Shown: positions 12,545 through 24,195, numbered from the stretch's first letter. The stretch: DNA of 64,000 nt from Moniliophthora roreri (GCA_001466705.2 LATX02000195.1:186001-250000); one strand, 5' to 3'. The notes: generated by a model from the sequence alone, not told the origin. Translations and numbers: made by a program.

Positions 12545-12955
12545 ATCTATTTCATTCTTCAATTTGACATTCAGTATCTTGAGTATCCCTCACCGATAAT
12601 TTGTCATCCTCTGTTTCATATCTGTTTCTTGATAATATTCTTATATGTGTATCATTGAAGGCTTTTATTCTTCCTTGAAGTTGGGTATAGATTGGAAATA
12701 TTGTTAAAAGTGAAAATATTCCCTTTGGTATGCTTTTGATAGAGAAGTATTATGTGGTGTTATTCTCTACAGGTTTTGGGATGCTCCTCTGTGTTCAGAT
12801 TCACTGTTTATTTTCATACTAGCAGTGGTTGGGTACCCTTGTATGGCCTACCATCAACTATTACTCTGCTAATATTTTATATCCTTCTCTACTACTTGCT
12901 TTGACTAGCTGCTCAGGGCTCACACTAGTCCTCAATTCCCTTATCTATGTTATTT

Positions 12956-13360
12956 TCAACCATAAAAGTGCAAAATATTCTCTATTTGTGTGCAAAATAA
13001 AAGGTAAAAGTTATGCATATCAGCATCTAGTACTGGGTGTCTTTGGTCATCATCACTGTCATTTGCTGGATCAAAGTTTGGACCTGGATCATCTATCTGC
13101 ACATTGTCAGCATTGTCAAGTATGTCTTCACAAGCACCCCAGCTCATGGCTGAGTCCATTAGAAAAGGACTTTGGATAAGAATGATTCTAGCATGTACCT
13201 CTGATCATATTTTCATACTTGGCCTGTTTAATGGACTACTGCTCTCACCTTTTCAGCAATGGCTGGGTTATCTTGTCCACTGTCTCTCCATTCACAACTA
13301 TATCTTCTCCATAATGAATTGTAGTTCATTTAGTAGAAGCTGGACGAGTGCATGACCTTC
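12956..13360 (-). other. Possible 5' exons of a transposon gene (minus strand)
   Basis: Near the right end of the large transposon, minus-strand frames read HALVQLLLNELQF (13360-13310), VVNGETVDKITQPLLKR, and then an acidic stretch SWGACEDILDNADNVQIDDP and NDSDDDQRHPVLDAD (13145-13040). These look like protein-coding exons separated by short introns. I cannot join them reliably to anything downstream. Confidence 0.3.
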
Positions 13361-13499
13361 TCATACTTGTTGCTCAGAGGCAGATGCACAGCATGTAAAG
13401 AAGGAATAAATGTAATTTTCTGGGAGATACAAAGCTGATTATAGAAAAGAGCTGTGAATGAGAAAGAATATCAGGTTTATATAATGATGTGAGGGATAA

Positions 13500-13838
13500 G
13501 TCATGTACCAGACAATGAGACAATGACAATGACAACGACTACAGGATATTGATGGCAGCAAGAGGGACAATGACATGTGTGAGAATGATGTTGAGAATGT
13601 GGTTGATATTGAGGTGCTGAGAGTGAGTCATGCAACACCAGCAAACAGTCTATAGAGGACTTGAAAGATTTTAAGGGAGAGAAAAGGTGCTGAGAGAGAA
13701 GCAGAGAGAAGCAGGAGCAGGGTGCAGTGGGGTGCAGCCAATTCTCCCAGTATTGCTGTCTAATCAGATGCCAAGTTTGATGCAAACATGGTGTCTAATC
13801 AGTTCGAGTTGATGGGAACCAAAGATGTCAGAGGGGCC
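13500..13838 (-). repeat. Right terminal inverted repeat of the large transposon
   Basis: Reverse complement of the left repeat, with the same landmarks in mirrored order. The outer end carries GAGGGGCCCCCCCC, which has no equivalent at the left end. The left terminus may therefore be eroded. Confidence 0.88.
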
Positions 13839-13864
13839 CCCCCCTTCACGTTAATGTGCAAGAT

Positions 13865-13984
13865 TTGAATCAGCTACACCTCTTGGGCTACTGCCAACTT
13901 GACATATTGAAAAGATTGAATGGCTTTGTAAGAAGAACAAGTCTTTTTATTTTACTAATCTGGGTTGGGCTATGTGTCACCTGG
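13865..13984 (+). repeat. Left remnant of a duplicated host segment (block A)
   Basis: Matches 24515-24655: both contain CTGCCAACTTGACA, then a GAAAGATTGAA-like word, then GTCACCTGGAGATCATC. The second copy of block A runs on without interruption, whereas here it is broken by two transposon insertions and resumes at 15404 and again at 20902. Confidence 0.8.
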
Positions 13985-13992
13985 AGATCATC

Positions 13993-15395
13993 CCCAATGA
14001 GATGTGCATTGATGTTATTCAATGCCATCCAATGACATCTGATGAAATGTGGCAAATCCAATGTCTGTTTGATGTTATCCAATGCCCATTCAATGCTCTG
14101 GCAACAAAACTTTGAAATGTTTTTCTCTCCATGATACATGACTTAGACACACACCTATTCTAAATTTGACATGGGATTTAGCAAGAAAAAATCAACAAAG
14201 TCATTCTGTGGTATGTGTGCTGTTCAATTTCTTGGGCCTGCTCTAAGCTTTCCTGTGCTCCTCTCTTTCTTCTCAACCACCACTATCTCCACCTCTCTCT
14301 TCTCAACCACCATCCCCACCTCCTTCTTTCCAACCACTACCATCACCCCTTTTCCCTGCCACATCGCCAATTTCCTGGCCCCATATCACGACACACATCA
14401 AGAATGGATTAATCTGGGTTTTTACTAGTAGGATCAGCTTTCAGTATGCTTGCAGCGACTTTCACACAATTGAAACTACTAACAAAATACAGCAGGTCTC
14501 ATACAACTCAAGGTGAAGCCCCTCCCATCAAGATTGACAAGGAGATATACAGACACTAGGTATATACTATGCTTCTCTCTTGTTCTCTTGTACTGCACTA
14601 AGAGGTATCACAGAACACTGCAATCATGGAAGCCACATAACTGGTAAGTTTCAGACCCTCACTATTGGCTTATTCCATGTCGCTGACCATCAATGTACAA
14701 GTCAGGACTCATGGAATGACAAATGGGTTGGGCAAAAGTCTGTTGAGTGTTGGGCAGAGGGTTGCATGAGGTGTTGGGCAAAGGGTTTGTGTAGTCAGGG
14801 CAGGGGGTTTGGAGGTGTATGATATTGGGATTTCCCCTCAGACTTATTGATTACTATAGTGTCTCAAATGTAATGTATTGTAGAAGTACTCAATGAAATA
14901 TAATGTTTTCTAATGCTATCCAATGAAACCCAATGAATAATGACACCTACAAACACTTATGCAGAATACATCAAATGGCATAGAATAGCATTGGATAGCA
15001 TTGAAAAAATTCTGACTTAACAATGTTATCCTATGCCATCCGATGTTACTAGGGTATTTCAATTGATTTGGATGGCCTGTGACCTGTGACTTGTCCATCT
15101 AGACTCAACCATTCGGATGGAGGCCTGGCAGTCCATGACCGCCAAAGATTTTTTGGACTTTAGCGCCCAAAATCAACCCAAAACTGCCAAATTTGGAAGT
15201 TTTTTTAGTGGTCACAGTCCAAGCCTATTTGGATGGACCCTCCGTGACTTGTGACCATCTGAAAATATTCGGAAATTTTGAGCCCTGTGATGTGTGACCA
15301 TCCAAATCAATTGAAATATCCCAGTATATGATGTGATCAGAGTTCGTTGGTTTCCATTGGATGCCATCGGATACCATCGACTAAAATCCCACTGG
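13993..15395. mobile_element. Non-autonomous TIR element, about 1.4 kb, hAT-like
   Basis: The left end reads CCCAATGAGATG and the reverse complement of the right end reads CCCAGTGGGATT. Both continue into GATGTTATTC / GATGGTATCC and then CCATCCAATG. It is flanked by AGATCATC (13985-13992) and GGATCATC (15396-15403), a 7-of-8 match. The paralogous site near 24657 has a single GAGATCATC with nothing inserted. Eight-base duplications suggest the hAT superfamily. Variants of CCATCCAATG and ATTGGATAGCATTG recur in both orientations towards both ends, as in subterminal binding sites. No transposase frame is present. A smaller MITE (15049-15324) is nested inside. The false assembly duplication repeats the part from 14310 onward at 16387-17472. 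Confidence 0.8.
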
Positions 15396-16385
15396 GGATC
15401 ATCAACTGTGCTATACATAGAGGATATAACCGAACACAGTAACATCTCATTGCAGCTCTGTGTGCAGTTACCTGTTAGGGCTTCAGAAGTTGCAGAGCTA
15501 TAATCGACAATTACTTACACATATTTCTCCTTTGCAGGAGGCTGAAGAGGAGTCCATGTAGCTGAAAAGCTTTGAACTCCACACTCCATCCATCACAACG
15601 TTACTTTGTTGCCACTATGAGTATGAGCCTGAGATGAAAAGCTTTGCCTCCCTCCCTCTCTTAATAATGCCTCATCGCGACAAAGCTTTGTCCCCATAGA
15701 GCAACAATATATTGTCAGAGTTCCCATGGCCCATTCCATATGCATGTGGTACCTTAAAGTGTTCCCTTCCGACCTGCCGAGTATCAAAGCTTTGCAGACC
15801 ATCCACCATTTGTCTGCTCAAAGCTTCAAAACTTTGTTGCTCTCCATAATTGTCTAGTCTCAAAGTATTGAAGATCATAGTGAGGAACAAAGCTTTGAAG
15901 CTCTCGAGCCCAACTACCTGAATGCAATTCCTCGCCTGACCCTGGTACAGTTATCATTTCACCTGTGGAATCTGAGCATTTCAGTGTAGGTGCATTACCT
16001 GCATATGTTTTATTTTTGATGTGACCTTGGACTCATTATCATTCATCTGCAGCGCTCTCTGGCTGGTACCAATGGCTCATCCAATTATCATTTGTACTCC
16101 CTGTGCAGTGCTATGCACTCTCAAGTGTTACTAGTTTAATCCTCGCTCATGCTCGGTACAATCCTCTTCCACAGTCAGATGGTGCACCTTCCTTGTTATC
16201 ATTTGCTCCCTTCAGATTTCTCCGGGCTATGCCTGTGAACCTTAAATCTTCAATTTTACAGTTTTTGGAATCAGCTGAAACTCTATTCCAACACTACATA
16301 CTCACTCCTTCACATCCTTCCTGGAGGACTTATAATCCATCGTCTGGGCCTTGTGTGTATTAAGTTGGAGGTACTGGTGGGACAA
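14310..16385 (+). repeat. First copy of a perfect 2,076-bp direct repeat ending at a gap
   Basis: Starts CCATCCCCACC inside the 1.4-kb element and ends GGTGGGACAA right before the N at 16386. The same block restarts right after the N at a constant offset of 2,077 bases. It is probably the end of the left contig. Confidence 0.95.
15049..15324. mobile_element. 276-bp MITE nested in the 1.4-kb element, with TA duplication
   Basis: Left end CTAGGGTATTTCAATTGATT and reverse-complemented right end CTGGGATATTTCAATTGATT, continuing through TGGATGG. Each side is flanked by TA (15047-15048 and 15325-15326). TA duplication with short inverted repeats fits a Tc1/mariner-type MITE. A second, spurious copy lies at 17126-17401 because of the contig-overlap duplication. 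Confidence 0.8.
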
Positions 16386-16386
16386 N
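16386..16386. other. Single-N assembly gap between duplicated contig ends
   Basis: The second isolated N, flanked by identical 2,076-bp sequences. Same interpretation as for 11628. Confidence 0.95.
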
Positions 16387-18462
16387 CCATCCCCACCTCC
16401 TTCTTTCCAACCACTACCATCACCCCTTTTCCCTGCCACATCGCCAATTTCCTGGCCCCATATCACGACACACATCAAGAATGGATTAATCTGGGTTTTT
16501 ACTAGTAGGATCAGCTTTCAGTATGCTTGCAGCGACTTTCACACAATTGAAACTACTAACAAAATACAGCAGGTCTCATACAACTCAAGGTGAAGCCCCT
16601 CCCATCAAGATTGACAAGGAGATATACAGACACTAGGTATATACTATGCTTCTCTCTTGTTCTCTTGTACTGCACTAAGAGGTATCACAGAACACTGCAA
16701 TCATGGAAGCCACATAACTGGTAAGTTTCAGACCCTCACTATTGGCTTATTCCATGTCGCTGACCATCAATGTACAAGTCAGGACTCATGGAATGACAAA
16801 TGGGTTGGGCAAAAGTCTGTTGAGTGTTGGGCAGAGGGTTGCATGAGGTGTTGGGCAAAGGGTTTGTGTAGTCAGGGCAGGGGGTTTGGAGGTGTATGAT
16901 ATTGGGATTTCCCCTCAGACTTATTGATTACTATAGTGTCTCAAATGTAATGTATTGTAGAAGTACTCAATGAAATATAATGTTTTCTAATGCTATCCAA
17001 TGAAACCCAATGAATAATGACACCTACAAACACTTATGCAGAATACATCAAATGGCATAGAATAGCATTGGATAGCATTGAAAAAATTCTGACTTAACAA
17101 TGTTATCCTATGCCATCCGATGTTACTAGGGTATTTCAATTGATTTGGATGGCCTGTGACCTGTGACTTGTCCATCTAGACTCAACCATTCGGATGGAGG
17201 CCTGGCAGTCCATGACCGCCAAAGATTTTTTGGACTTTAGCGCCCAAAATCAACCCAAAACTGCCAAATTTGGAAGTTTTTTTAGTGGTCACAGTCCAAG
17301 CCTATTTGGATGGACCCTCCGTGACTTGTGACCATCTGAAAATATTCGGAAATTTTGAGCCCTGTGATGTGTGACCATCCAAATCAATTGAAATATCCCA
17401 GTATATGATGTGATCAGAGTTCGTTGGTTTCCATTGGATGCCATCGGATACCATCGACTAAAATCCCACTGGGGATCATCAACTGTGCTATACATAGAGG
17501 ATATAACCGAACACAGTAACATCTCATTGCAGCTCTGTGTGCAGTTACCTGTTAGGGCTTCAGAAGTTGCAGAGCTATAATCGACAATTACTTACACATA
17601 TTTCTCCTTTGCAGGAGGCTGAAGAGGAGTCCATGTAGCTGAAAAGCTTTGAACTCCACACTCCATCCATCACAACGTTACTTTGTTGCCACTATGAGTA
17701 TGAGCCTGAGATGAAAAGCTTTGCCTCCCTCCCTCTCTTAATAATGCCTCATCGCGACAAAGCTTTGTCCCCATAGAGCAACAATATATTGTCAGAGTTC
17801 CCATGGCCCATTCCATATGCATGTGGTACCTTAAAGTGTTCCCTTCCGACCTGCCGAGTATCAAAGCTTTGCAGACCATCCACCATTTGTCTGCTCAAAG
17901 CTTCAAAACTTTGTTGCTCTCCATAATTGTCTAGTCTCAAAGTATTGAAGATCATAGTGAGGAACAAAGCTTTGAAGCTCTCGAGCCCAACTACCTGAAT
18001 GCAATTCCTCGCCTGACCCTGGTACAGTTATCATTTCACCTGTGGAATCTGAGCATTTCAGTGTAGGTGCATTACCTGCATATGTTTTATTTTTGATGTG
18101 ACCTTGGACTCATTATCATTCATCTGCAGCGCTCTCTGGCTGGTACCAATGGCTCATCCAATTATCATTTGTACTCCCTGTGCAGTGCTATGCACTCTCA
18201 AGTGTTACTAGTTTAATCCTCGCTCATGCTCGGTACAATCCTCTTCCACAGTCAGATGGTGCACCTTCCTTGTTATCATTTGCTCCCTTCAGATTTCTCC
18301 GGGCTATGCCTGTGAACCTTAAATCTTCAATTTTACAGTTTTTGGAATCAGCTGAAACTCTATTCCAACACTACATACTCACTCCTTCACATCCTTCCTG
18401 GAGGACTTATAATCCATCGTCTGGGCCTTGTGTGTATTAAGTTGGAGGTACTGGTGGGACAA
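16387..18462 (+). repeat. Second copy of the 2,076-bp direct repeat
   Basis: Repeats 14310-16385 and then continues into unique sequence (GGGACCATAGG...). It is the start of the right-hand contig and probably not a second genomic copy. The block holds most of the 1.4-kb element and the left 840 bases of the 3.3-kb element. Confidence 0.95.
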
Positions 18463-20901
18463 GGGACCATAGGGTATGTTCCTTATTTTTCTGCACGTTG
18501 ACTGTTTGATATAGTACTGTTTTTCAGGTTGAAGAGCATGATATTTTCCAATCATACTACCCACTTCCCTCACTTCCTTCTGTTACAAATGTCTTGTACA
18601 TACATCTTGGCCTTGCATAAATTTGACCATTCACTTCTTCTCTGAGCCTGAACAACCACCCATGCACTTCAATTCTGCCAGTTCCATTGATTAAAGTGTA
18701 CCAGGTTCATTGCATGTTTGATAGATATGAAGCCGCTGTCAAAGTCCGAGTCCAGAAAAACCAAAGCACATGTGTGAGTCAGGTTTGAGAAGGGGCACCT
18801 CTTAGAGTGCGAGTGGTCTCAAGACAAGAACTATATAATATCCTCAATATCAAATTTGTGAGAGCCACTATGCATTGGGAATATGGACTCAGATATCGGA
18901 AATTACTCATCAACCATTCTGTCTGAGTATCTGCATGGTTTTGTCTTTATAAGCTCACCTCAAGGATGTTGTCCCTTTCAATGAAGCAACAGAATAAGAA
19001 GGATGTTATGAGGATCAGAGAATTATCAATGCACCAAGTTGGACAAGGCCTATTTGCCTATCTTCTGATATTGTCCTCTCCAATCACTAGGCAGCTCAAT
19101 ACATTGTCAAAATTGTTCACTGAAGCTTGAAAGCTGTGCTCGCTTGATAATAATTGAGATAGGAGCAAAGATAAACAGAATAACACAAATCTGCGGTGAA
19201 GATACTCAACTTGATGTTTCCTATGCATAATGAGCATCCACAATGTTCCAGACAGACCAAGAACAAGTCTTGGGTGGTTCAGAGTGTTTTAGAGGTGATA
19301 CTTTGTTGAATCCTGATTCTAGTGTGGAGGGATACGGGATAACTGTTGAGACCATTGAGTCATGAGAGGGAAAGCGCGAACGAAAGTGCTTTCCACTGTC
19401 ACACCCGCTTGACTTTTTCATTAGAGCATCTTATGACACAATAAGTGGATTGTTTCACCTTTTCAACATTCTGAATTGAATGGTAAGGTTTTCTAAGTGT
19501 GCAGGTTGCGTAGAGGACAACGAGGACGATAACATGTTCCCGAATTGCTGTTCCGGAAAGCCAGACTTAACCCAAGTCACGGCGCTTAACAGGTGCTTGT
19601 GAGATTCTTGCAGCTTGCTTTAGTCGAGCAAATATACCAACCATATCCAGACAGATCTCAACATATATCGATGTCTAAAGCAGTGTCACAGTGAAAGACA
19701 GAGCATAGTGCGAGTTCAGCCAAACAAATGGAGCTGTATAGTAAATTCAGCCGATGTATAGGGCATATTACGGGGATGGACAGTGAAAATCTTCATGAAG
19801 AGGTAGTATAAGTAAATGTTAACATTGGGATGGGGAATGTGGTCCAGCGCTTCAGGATCAATATGGCCTGGCTATGTTGACTATGAAATATAAGAGCAAG
19901 TCAGTTCCCTGGAACGCAAAGATAAGGGAGGAAACACACCTTCAAAATCAGGTCTATCTTGACCCTTGTCAGCTCAACTACGCTGATCATCCAGAATCCT
20001 CTGTCGGCCTAATCACCCCCAGGTACGACAAACGATCAGTGTTGTCCAGATCATTGAAATAGGCTCTCGGTCGGTGCCAAGAACTGTATAGCTACGAAAA
20101 TTTAAGGTTCAAGCCACCGCCATGCGGTGGGACAAGGCGTAGAGAAATGATAAAAGTGCACACTGGGTGAATGATGTTTCATGATTCCAATGATAATGTG
20201 GCTGACGTTGTGAGAAAGGGACCCGGAGTGATGCTGCAGAGTGATAATTAGTCAAAGCTCGGAGGAATGATAATGCGGAGACACGCCGACAGTACAATGA
20301 CCCCAGAGATTGATGAATACACTGGAAGTCAAATGATATTCAGTCAAGGGTAGACGGAATGATAATTGGTAATGCTGAAAGTGCGAGGAATTTAATCAAA
20401 CATGGATGGAAACGCTGCTGATTGAATGATAAACAGGTTGGGGACGGAGAAATGATAATGAAACACACCAATGACAACAGGACTGGGCATCGGGACCGGC
20501 GAGAGAGTGCTGCAGATGAATAATAATGATTCCGAGGCTGCATAAAAAATAAATCAGTTAAAATCATGCAACGTGCCTTGTTCAAAGTATTGATGATCAT
20601 GGTGAGCGACAAAGTTTTGAAGCTTCGGGCAGACTCATGATGAATGGTTCGTGAATGGTTCGCAAAGCTTTTATGCTCGGCGGGAAGGGGAATGCTTTTA
20701 CCACGTGCACGTGGGACGGGCTGCGGGAACGAGAACGAGAACATTGTTGTTCTATGGGCACAAAGCTTTGTCGCGATGAGGCATTATTGAGGGAGGGAGG
20801 GAGGCAAAGCTTTTCATCTCAGGCTCATACTCATAGTGGCAACAAAGTAACGTTGTGATGGACGGAGTGTGGAGTTCAAAGCTTTTCGGCTACATCCTCT
20901 G
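17622..20901. mobile_element. Non-autonomous TIR element, about 3.3 kb, with rich subterminal repeats
   Basis: Ends are inverted repeats of roughly 500 bases. The left begins AAGAGGAGTCCATGTAGC and the right, in reverse complement, CAGAGGATGTAGCC. Both then share GAAAAGCTTTGAACTCC and TGCCACTATGAGTATGAGCC. Flanks are GGAGGCTG on the left and TTGGGCTG on the right. The paralogous site near 24797 has one GGAGGCTGAAGCCC and no insert. Eight-base flanks and a CAGAGG terminus suggest hAT. The palindrome AAAGCTTT recurs near both ends. TTATCATT words fill the left arm and AATGATAA words the right arm (20150-20530). No transposase frame is visible. The left 840 bases also appear at 15545-16385 because of the contig overlap. 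Confidence 0.82.
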
Positions 20902-21392
20902 TTGGGCTGAAGCCCATAAATTTAAAATCCCACAACAGACAAGCAATCGCAATCTCAAATCACGATCATCGATTCGTCGCACCATCCCTTGCTATCCGGA
21001 TCATTGGTGCCTGTCCTATTCCGTGCATCACATAGCCGTGTAGTGGCGACTTGCTGCATTTGCTGGCACAAGTTGATGTATGAGACGCTAGAATATGTGC
21101 TTCTAGGATGCGGTTCAGCACTGGTAGTATGGTACAGGGATTTTATCCGTACTTTGGGTCATAATAGGACTCGTACACTGCCTGTACTTGAGTTCTTGTC
21201 GTAGCCAAATTCATGACTGGAGGGCTGGCAGAATGGAAGGTGGTTGAGAATGACCACAGCGCCGGAGGAAGGGTGATGAACATGTTACCGACTGTTACGG
21301 TAACGTGGCGACGCCGTCGGCGGTCGACGGTCGGTCTCCAAACTCCGATGGACGCGGCTGATTACTTAGATCTTTCCAAGTGTTTGAACGTC
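20902..21392 (+). repeat. Right part of duplicated block A
   Basis: Matches 24797-25220 almost continuously: GGCTGAAGCCCATAAA, CACGATCATCGATTCGTCGC, AGCCGTGTAGTGGCGACTTG and CGTACACTGCCTGTACTTGA. On the plus strand both copies keep a frame reading YEALEYVFLGYGSALVVW (21070-21120, 25000-25050), ending VLEFLS. This may be an exon relic, but I cannot name it. The block ends where the truncated copy of gene X begins. Confidence 0.75.
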
Positions 21393-21393
21393 T

Positions 21394-22272
21394 AACGTCT
21401 AACTATGATACCAGCTCAGTGTACAGCTGGACAATTCGGAAAAGGTCACTTCGCCTCGTCATGGCTAGAATCAGTTCAATGGAATTCCAAGATCTTGCAG
21501 CGTCTGTCGTTGCACTTCATTCTTCGTCGGATCTTTACCTGCACTTATCCTGTGTCCTTGAGTGTCTCTGGTGGGACAATGTTGAAAGGTACGCATATCA
21601 TTACCTGTGAGTTATTTGACTGACATCGCTCCAGCGAAACCAACACGGACACGTCATCAAACGATCCGAGGCAGCATCCTTCAACAGAAAACGGTCGTAT
21701 TACCGCTCAACAGGGTGTGATGCCTATCTGTCATCACTACTCATACAGAATAACAACATCCCCGACTTCCTATGCTCTCCGGCTATCCTTTATTTCGCAC
21801 TCGTAGCCTCTTTTGGCCGTCGAGATCATTCAAGGATCATGGTTGAGCTCGGGATGCTCAGCTTTCTCCGGGAACTTGAATGTTTCGACAAACGTGCCAG
21901 TTCGGTGAGAGGGTCTGCCAGCCAGCTCCTTTTACGTGATATTGGATTCGTTGTCTGATTATGCAGATGCCAAATCTTCACGTCGTGATTTTCAAACCCT
22001 CGAAGTAACCTCTGCGGAGTCGGATAACGACATCGCTGGTCTAGTCGAAGATACAATATCGTTCACGAAAAGTACGACCATTCCCAATGGAGACAAACTC
22101 CTTGGAAACAGTGGATTCAGGAAGGCGAGTGTTCCGCCGACTTACTTCGTTTGAATACGTGACTAATGGTGACATAGGATTTGCGGAGACGCCAGCGGGC
22201 CTTCCGAGCGAAGAAAATCTCATATACCAGTTATGTCATTGCATAGTACATTTGGTTTTACATGTATACTAG
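21394..22272 (+). pseudogene. Gene X copy 2: 5'-truncated and frameshifted
   Basis: Homology to 2620-3571 starts abruptly inside intron 1 of gene X (TCTAACTATGATACCAG), so exon 1 is missing. Exon 2 is intact (SVYSWTIRKRSLRL... as in copy 1). Exon 3 has lost about 10 bases near 21665 (copy 1 reads GATGCTATTGGCTCCG, copy 2 GATCCG), which shifts the frame. A larger deletion near 21940 removes most of the YLAVVGCLDEMKD region. The end (HLVLHVY) is still recognisable. It lies convergent with DUF6534 copy 2, exactly as copy 1 does with its neighbour. Confidence 0.8.
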
Positions 22273-22350
22273 ATGCTAATCACTATGATACATAGGCGCA
22301 ATAAACGACCAGTCAAAAAGTACTGAGGGGGAGAGTATCATAGTTACGGA

Positions 22351-24195
22351 TTATCGAGTAAACATTTTGGGGTCTATGACATCGTCACCCAGCACGGTAG
22401 TACTGGTGGACACTGTAATGCCTTCGACCGGGTATCTACGCGCGATAACTTGACTTCCTGATCCAGAAGTGACAACCATTCGGTGCTCCTCAGGTTCAGT
22501 ACGCATGGAGCGGGTGTTTAGTCTGCGCATCTTCGTCAGTATCGTCTGCAGGTGGGACATGTGAAGACGCACAGAGAAACTAAAACAAAGATCGAGTCAG
22601 CACAACGAATCGAAGTAGTTGGCTGAATTAACGCACTGATAGTTATGGCATATAATTTGCTCAAGCTGAGGTGAAATGGCACCCTGCGATGCGTCAAAGA
22701 TCAGACCACAATGCAAGAGAACTCGTTCGCGCAACTCACCAGTTCAGGTTCAAGGGGTCAATCAAGAACATGGTCGTGAAGCAAAGATGAACCGCCGCAA
22801 CCAATAAACCTCGAGCCACGAAATACTGGAACAGCCTTTGCAGTAACGTATCGGTCCTGTAGAATCCAATGCTCGGATGCGCATACTCATGACGAAAGGA
22901 GAGTTACACACTGTTTAAACCCGGTTCTAGAATCTTTCAGTGACCATGAAAGCGCGCCGGAGGCAAGGATGTCAGCTAGCGTCGAGAGAGAGCTTGCGAT
23001 TCCATATTCAATCTACGTGGTGTCAGGCCGTACTTTGATTCGAAGAACACGATACCATACCATGATGGGCCGAGACGCAAAATGTGCAAACGAATGGTCC
23101 TTGAACTGCCCTACAGCACCGACTATTCCAGTAGGACATTAGCATTTACCTAACGAATCTGGTGTGTACACGGAAGTGAGCGCACCAAGCGTAAGAACTA
23201 GTGGGAAGGAATGTGCTCAGCACGGATATTAGCATGTGAAAAGGGTCACTAACTAAGAGCCAAAACGGAGAAGACAACCTGGAGATCAATAGTGTGAGTG
23301 CACGTACCAAAGACATACAGGAGTTACTCACGATGCAAATTGGAACTATTCGATGAACACGACCGACTACATGAGAATCAGCACTGGGTTGTCCATGTTT
23401 GACAAAGTGTGGTGCATGACTGACGCATGTAAATCCGACTTGCGAAAAAAAGCTCCATTCTGTAGGTCTCTAGTCATTGGAAAGAGAGCGAGAGAGAGAT
23501 AGTGAGAACGCACGTGCACACGATCAGCCCAGTAACGATAAGCTCAGCAACCACCACGCTACACCGAAGAAGTATCAGGAAATGACTTCCGGAAAAGCAC
23601 GGGAGTACTGACGACGGGACAACTGTGAACTGTAACAGGTCTCCAAAGTGGACAATCTGCAATCGAACGTTAGTTAGACCTGCGAGAGAGAGAGTGAACT
23701 CTTACAAGCAAGTCGTGTATCAGATTGTTGATCAAGATGGTTGTGGACAGATCTCCCAAGCTGGATAACACGTTCAACGCTACTCATCAGCAGTTTACGC
23801 GAGTGGGCTCACAAGAGAATCGCAACCTACACACGGTTGACGTCAGTCACAATCAACCATAGGTATTAAGTATAGCCACGCACCAGCAACCTCAGAGGCC
23901 AGGGGTCGTTATTCGATAGGATATAAACCCAGACTTGGACGATGGTAATCCCAAATAAGCTGCCGAACGAAATGAGTCTACGGTGCCGTATGACATAACA
24001 CCTGTCAGAGAACGCACATTGATGTTACAACGAAACCTGGCTACATTTGTCAGTGAAGAGTAGCTGGCGGATTGAATTCAGCGTACCGTAGTATAACGCA
24101 TCATACTGAGCCGAAAGGTCTACACCGAGAGCAAAGCTTGATGATCCAGTAGAGGACGGGCTAGTGGCAGCTTGGACGGATAAGATGTTGGGCAT
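22351..24195 (-). CDS. DUF6534-family seven-helix membrane protein, copy 2
   Basis: Starts at ATG 24195 (MPNILSVQAATSPSS) and ends at TAA 22351. Splicing by analogy with copy 5 gives VDLSAQYDALYYG, then GFVVTSI/LFGITIVQVWVYI, VAILFLGDLSTTILINNLIH, AELIVTGLIVCT, STLADIL, TDTLLQRLFQYF, VPFHLSLSKLYV and the tail LLNTRSMRTEPEEHRMV. Family members are predicted integral membrane proteins of basidiomycetes with no known substrate, and the last conserved part matches the DUF6534 pattern. Every junction I checked stays in frame, and the codon that is a stop in copy 1 is CAG here. It keeps the 14-, 12- and 7-nt exons of copy 5. Neighbours are gene X (convergent) and block A (upstream). Confidence 0.75.

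Larger units (their letters stand above)
6840..13845. mobile_element. Large TIR DNA transposon, about 6.1 kb once the false duplication is collapsed
   Basis: The two ends are long imperfect inverted repeats: about 350 bases from 6856 match the reverse complement of about 340 bases ending near 13838. Both share CTTTGGTTCCCATCAACTCG and then keep aligning, with a conserved GCATCTGATTAGA block. Outermost bases differ, and the right end has a run of C (GAGGGGCCCC...), so exact termini and the target-site duplication are not certain. Inside is a minus-strand gene (7686-9326), a second minus-strand frame (9813-10363) and other fragments, but no transposase that I recognise. The AT-rich composition differs from flanking host DNA. 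G-rich ends recall large fungal DNA transposons such as the KDZ group, but that placement is only a guess. The 916-bp repeat around the N at 11628 inflates its apparent length. Confidence 0.85.

Noticed and set aside
15212..17522. Paired identical ORFs at 14580/16657, 14916/16993, 15212/17289 and 15593/17670, which look like duplicated genes
   Set aside because: They are the contig-overlap artefact and lie within transposon sequence without family features.
20109..20744. Long minus-strand ORF and neighbours in the right arm of the 3.3-kb element
   Set aside because: The frame is a by-product of the repeated AATGATAA words, with no domain and no splice support.
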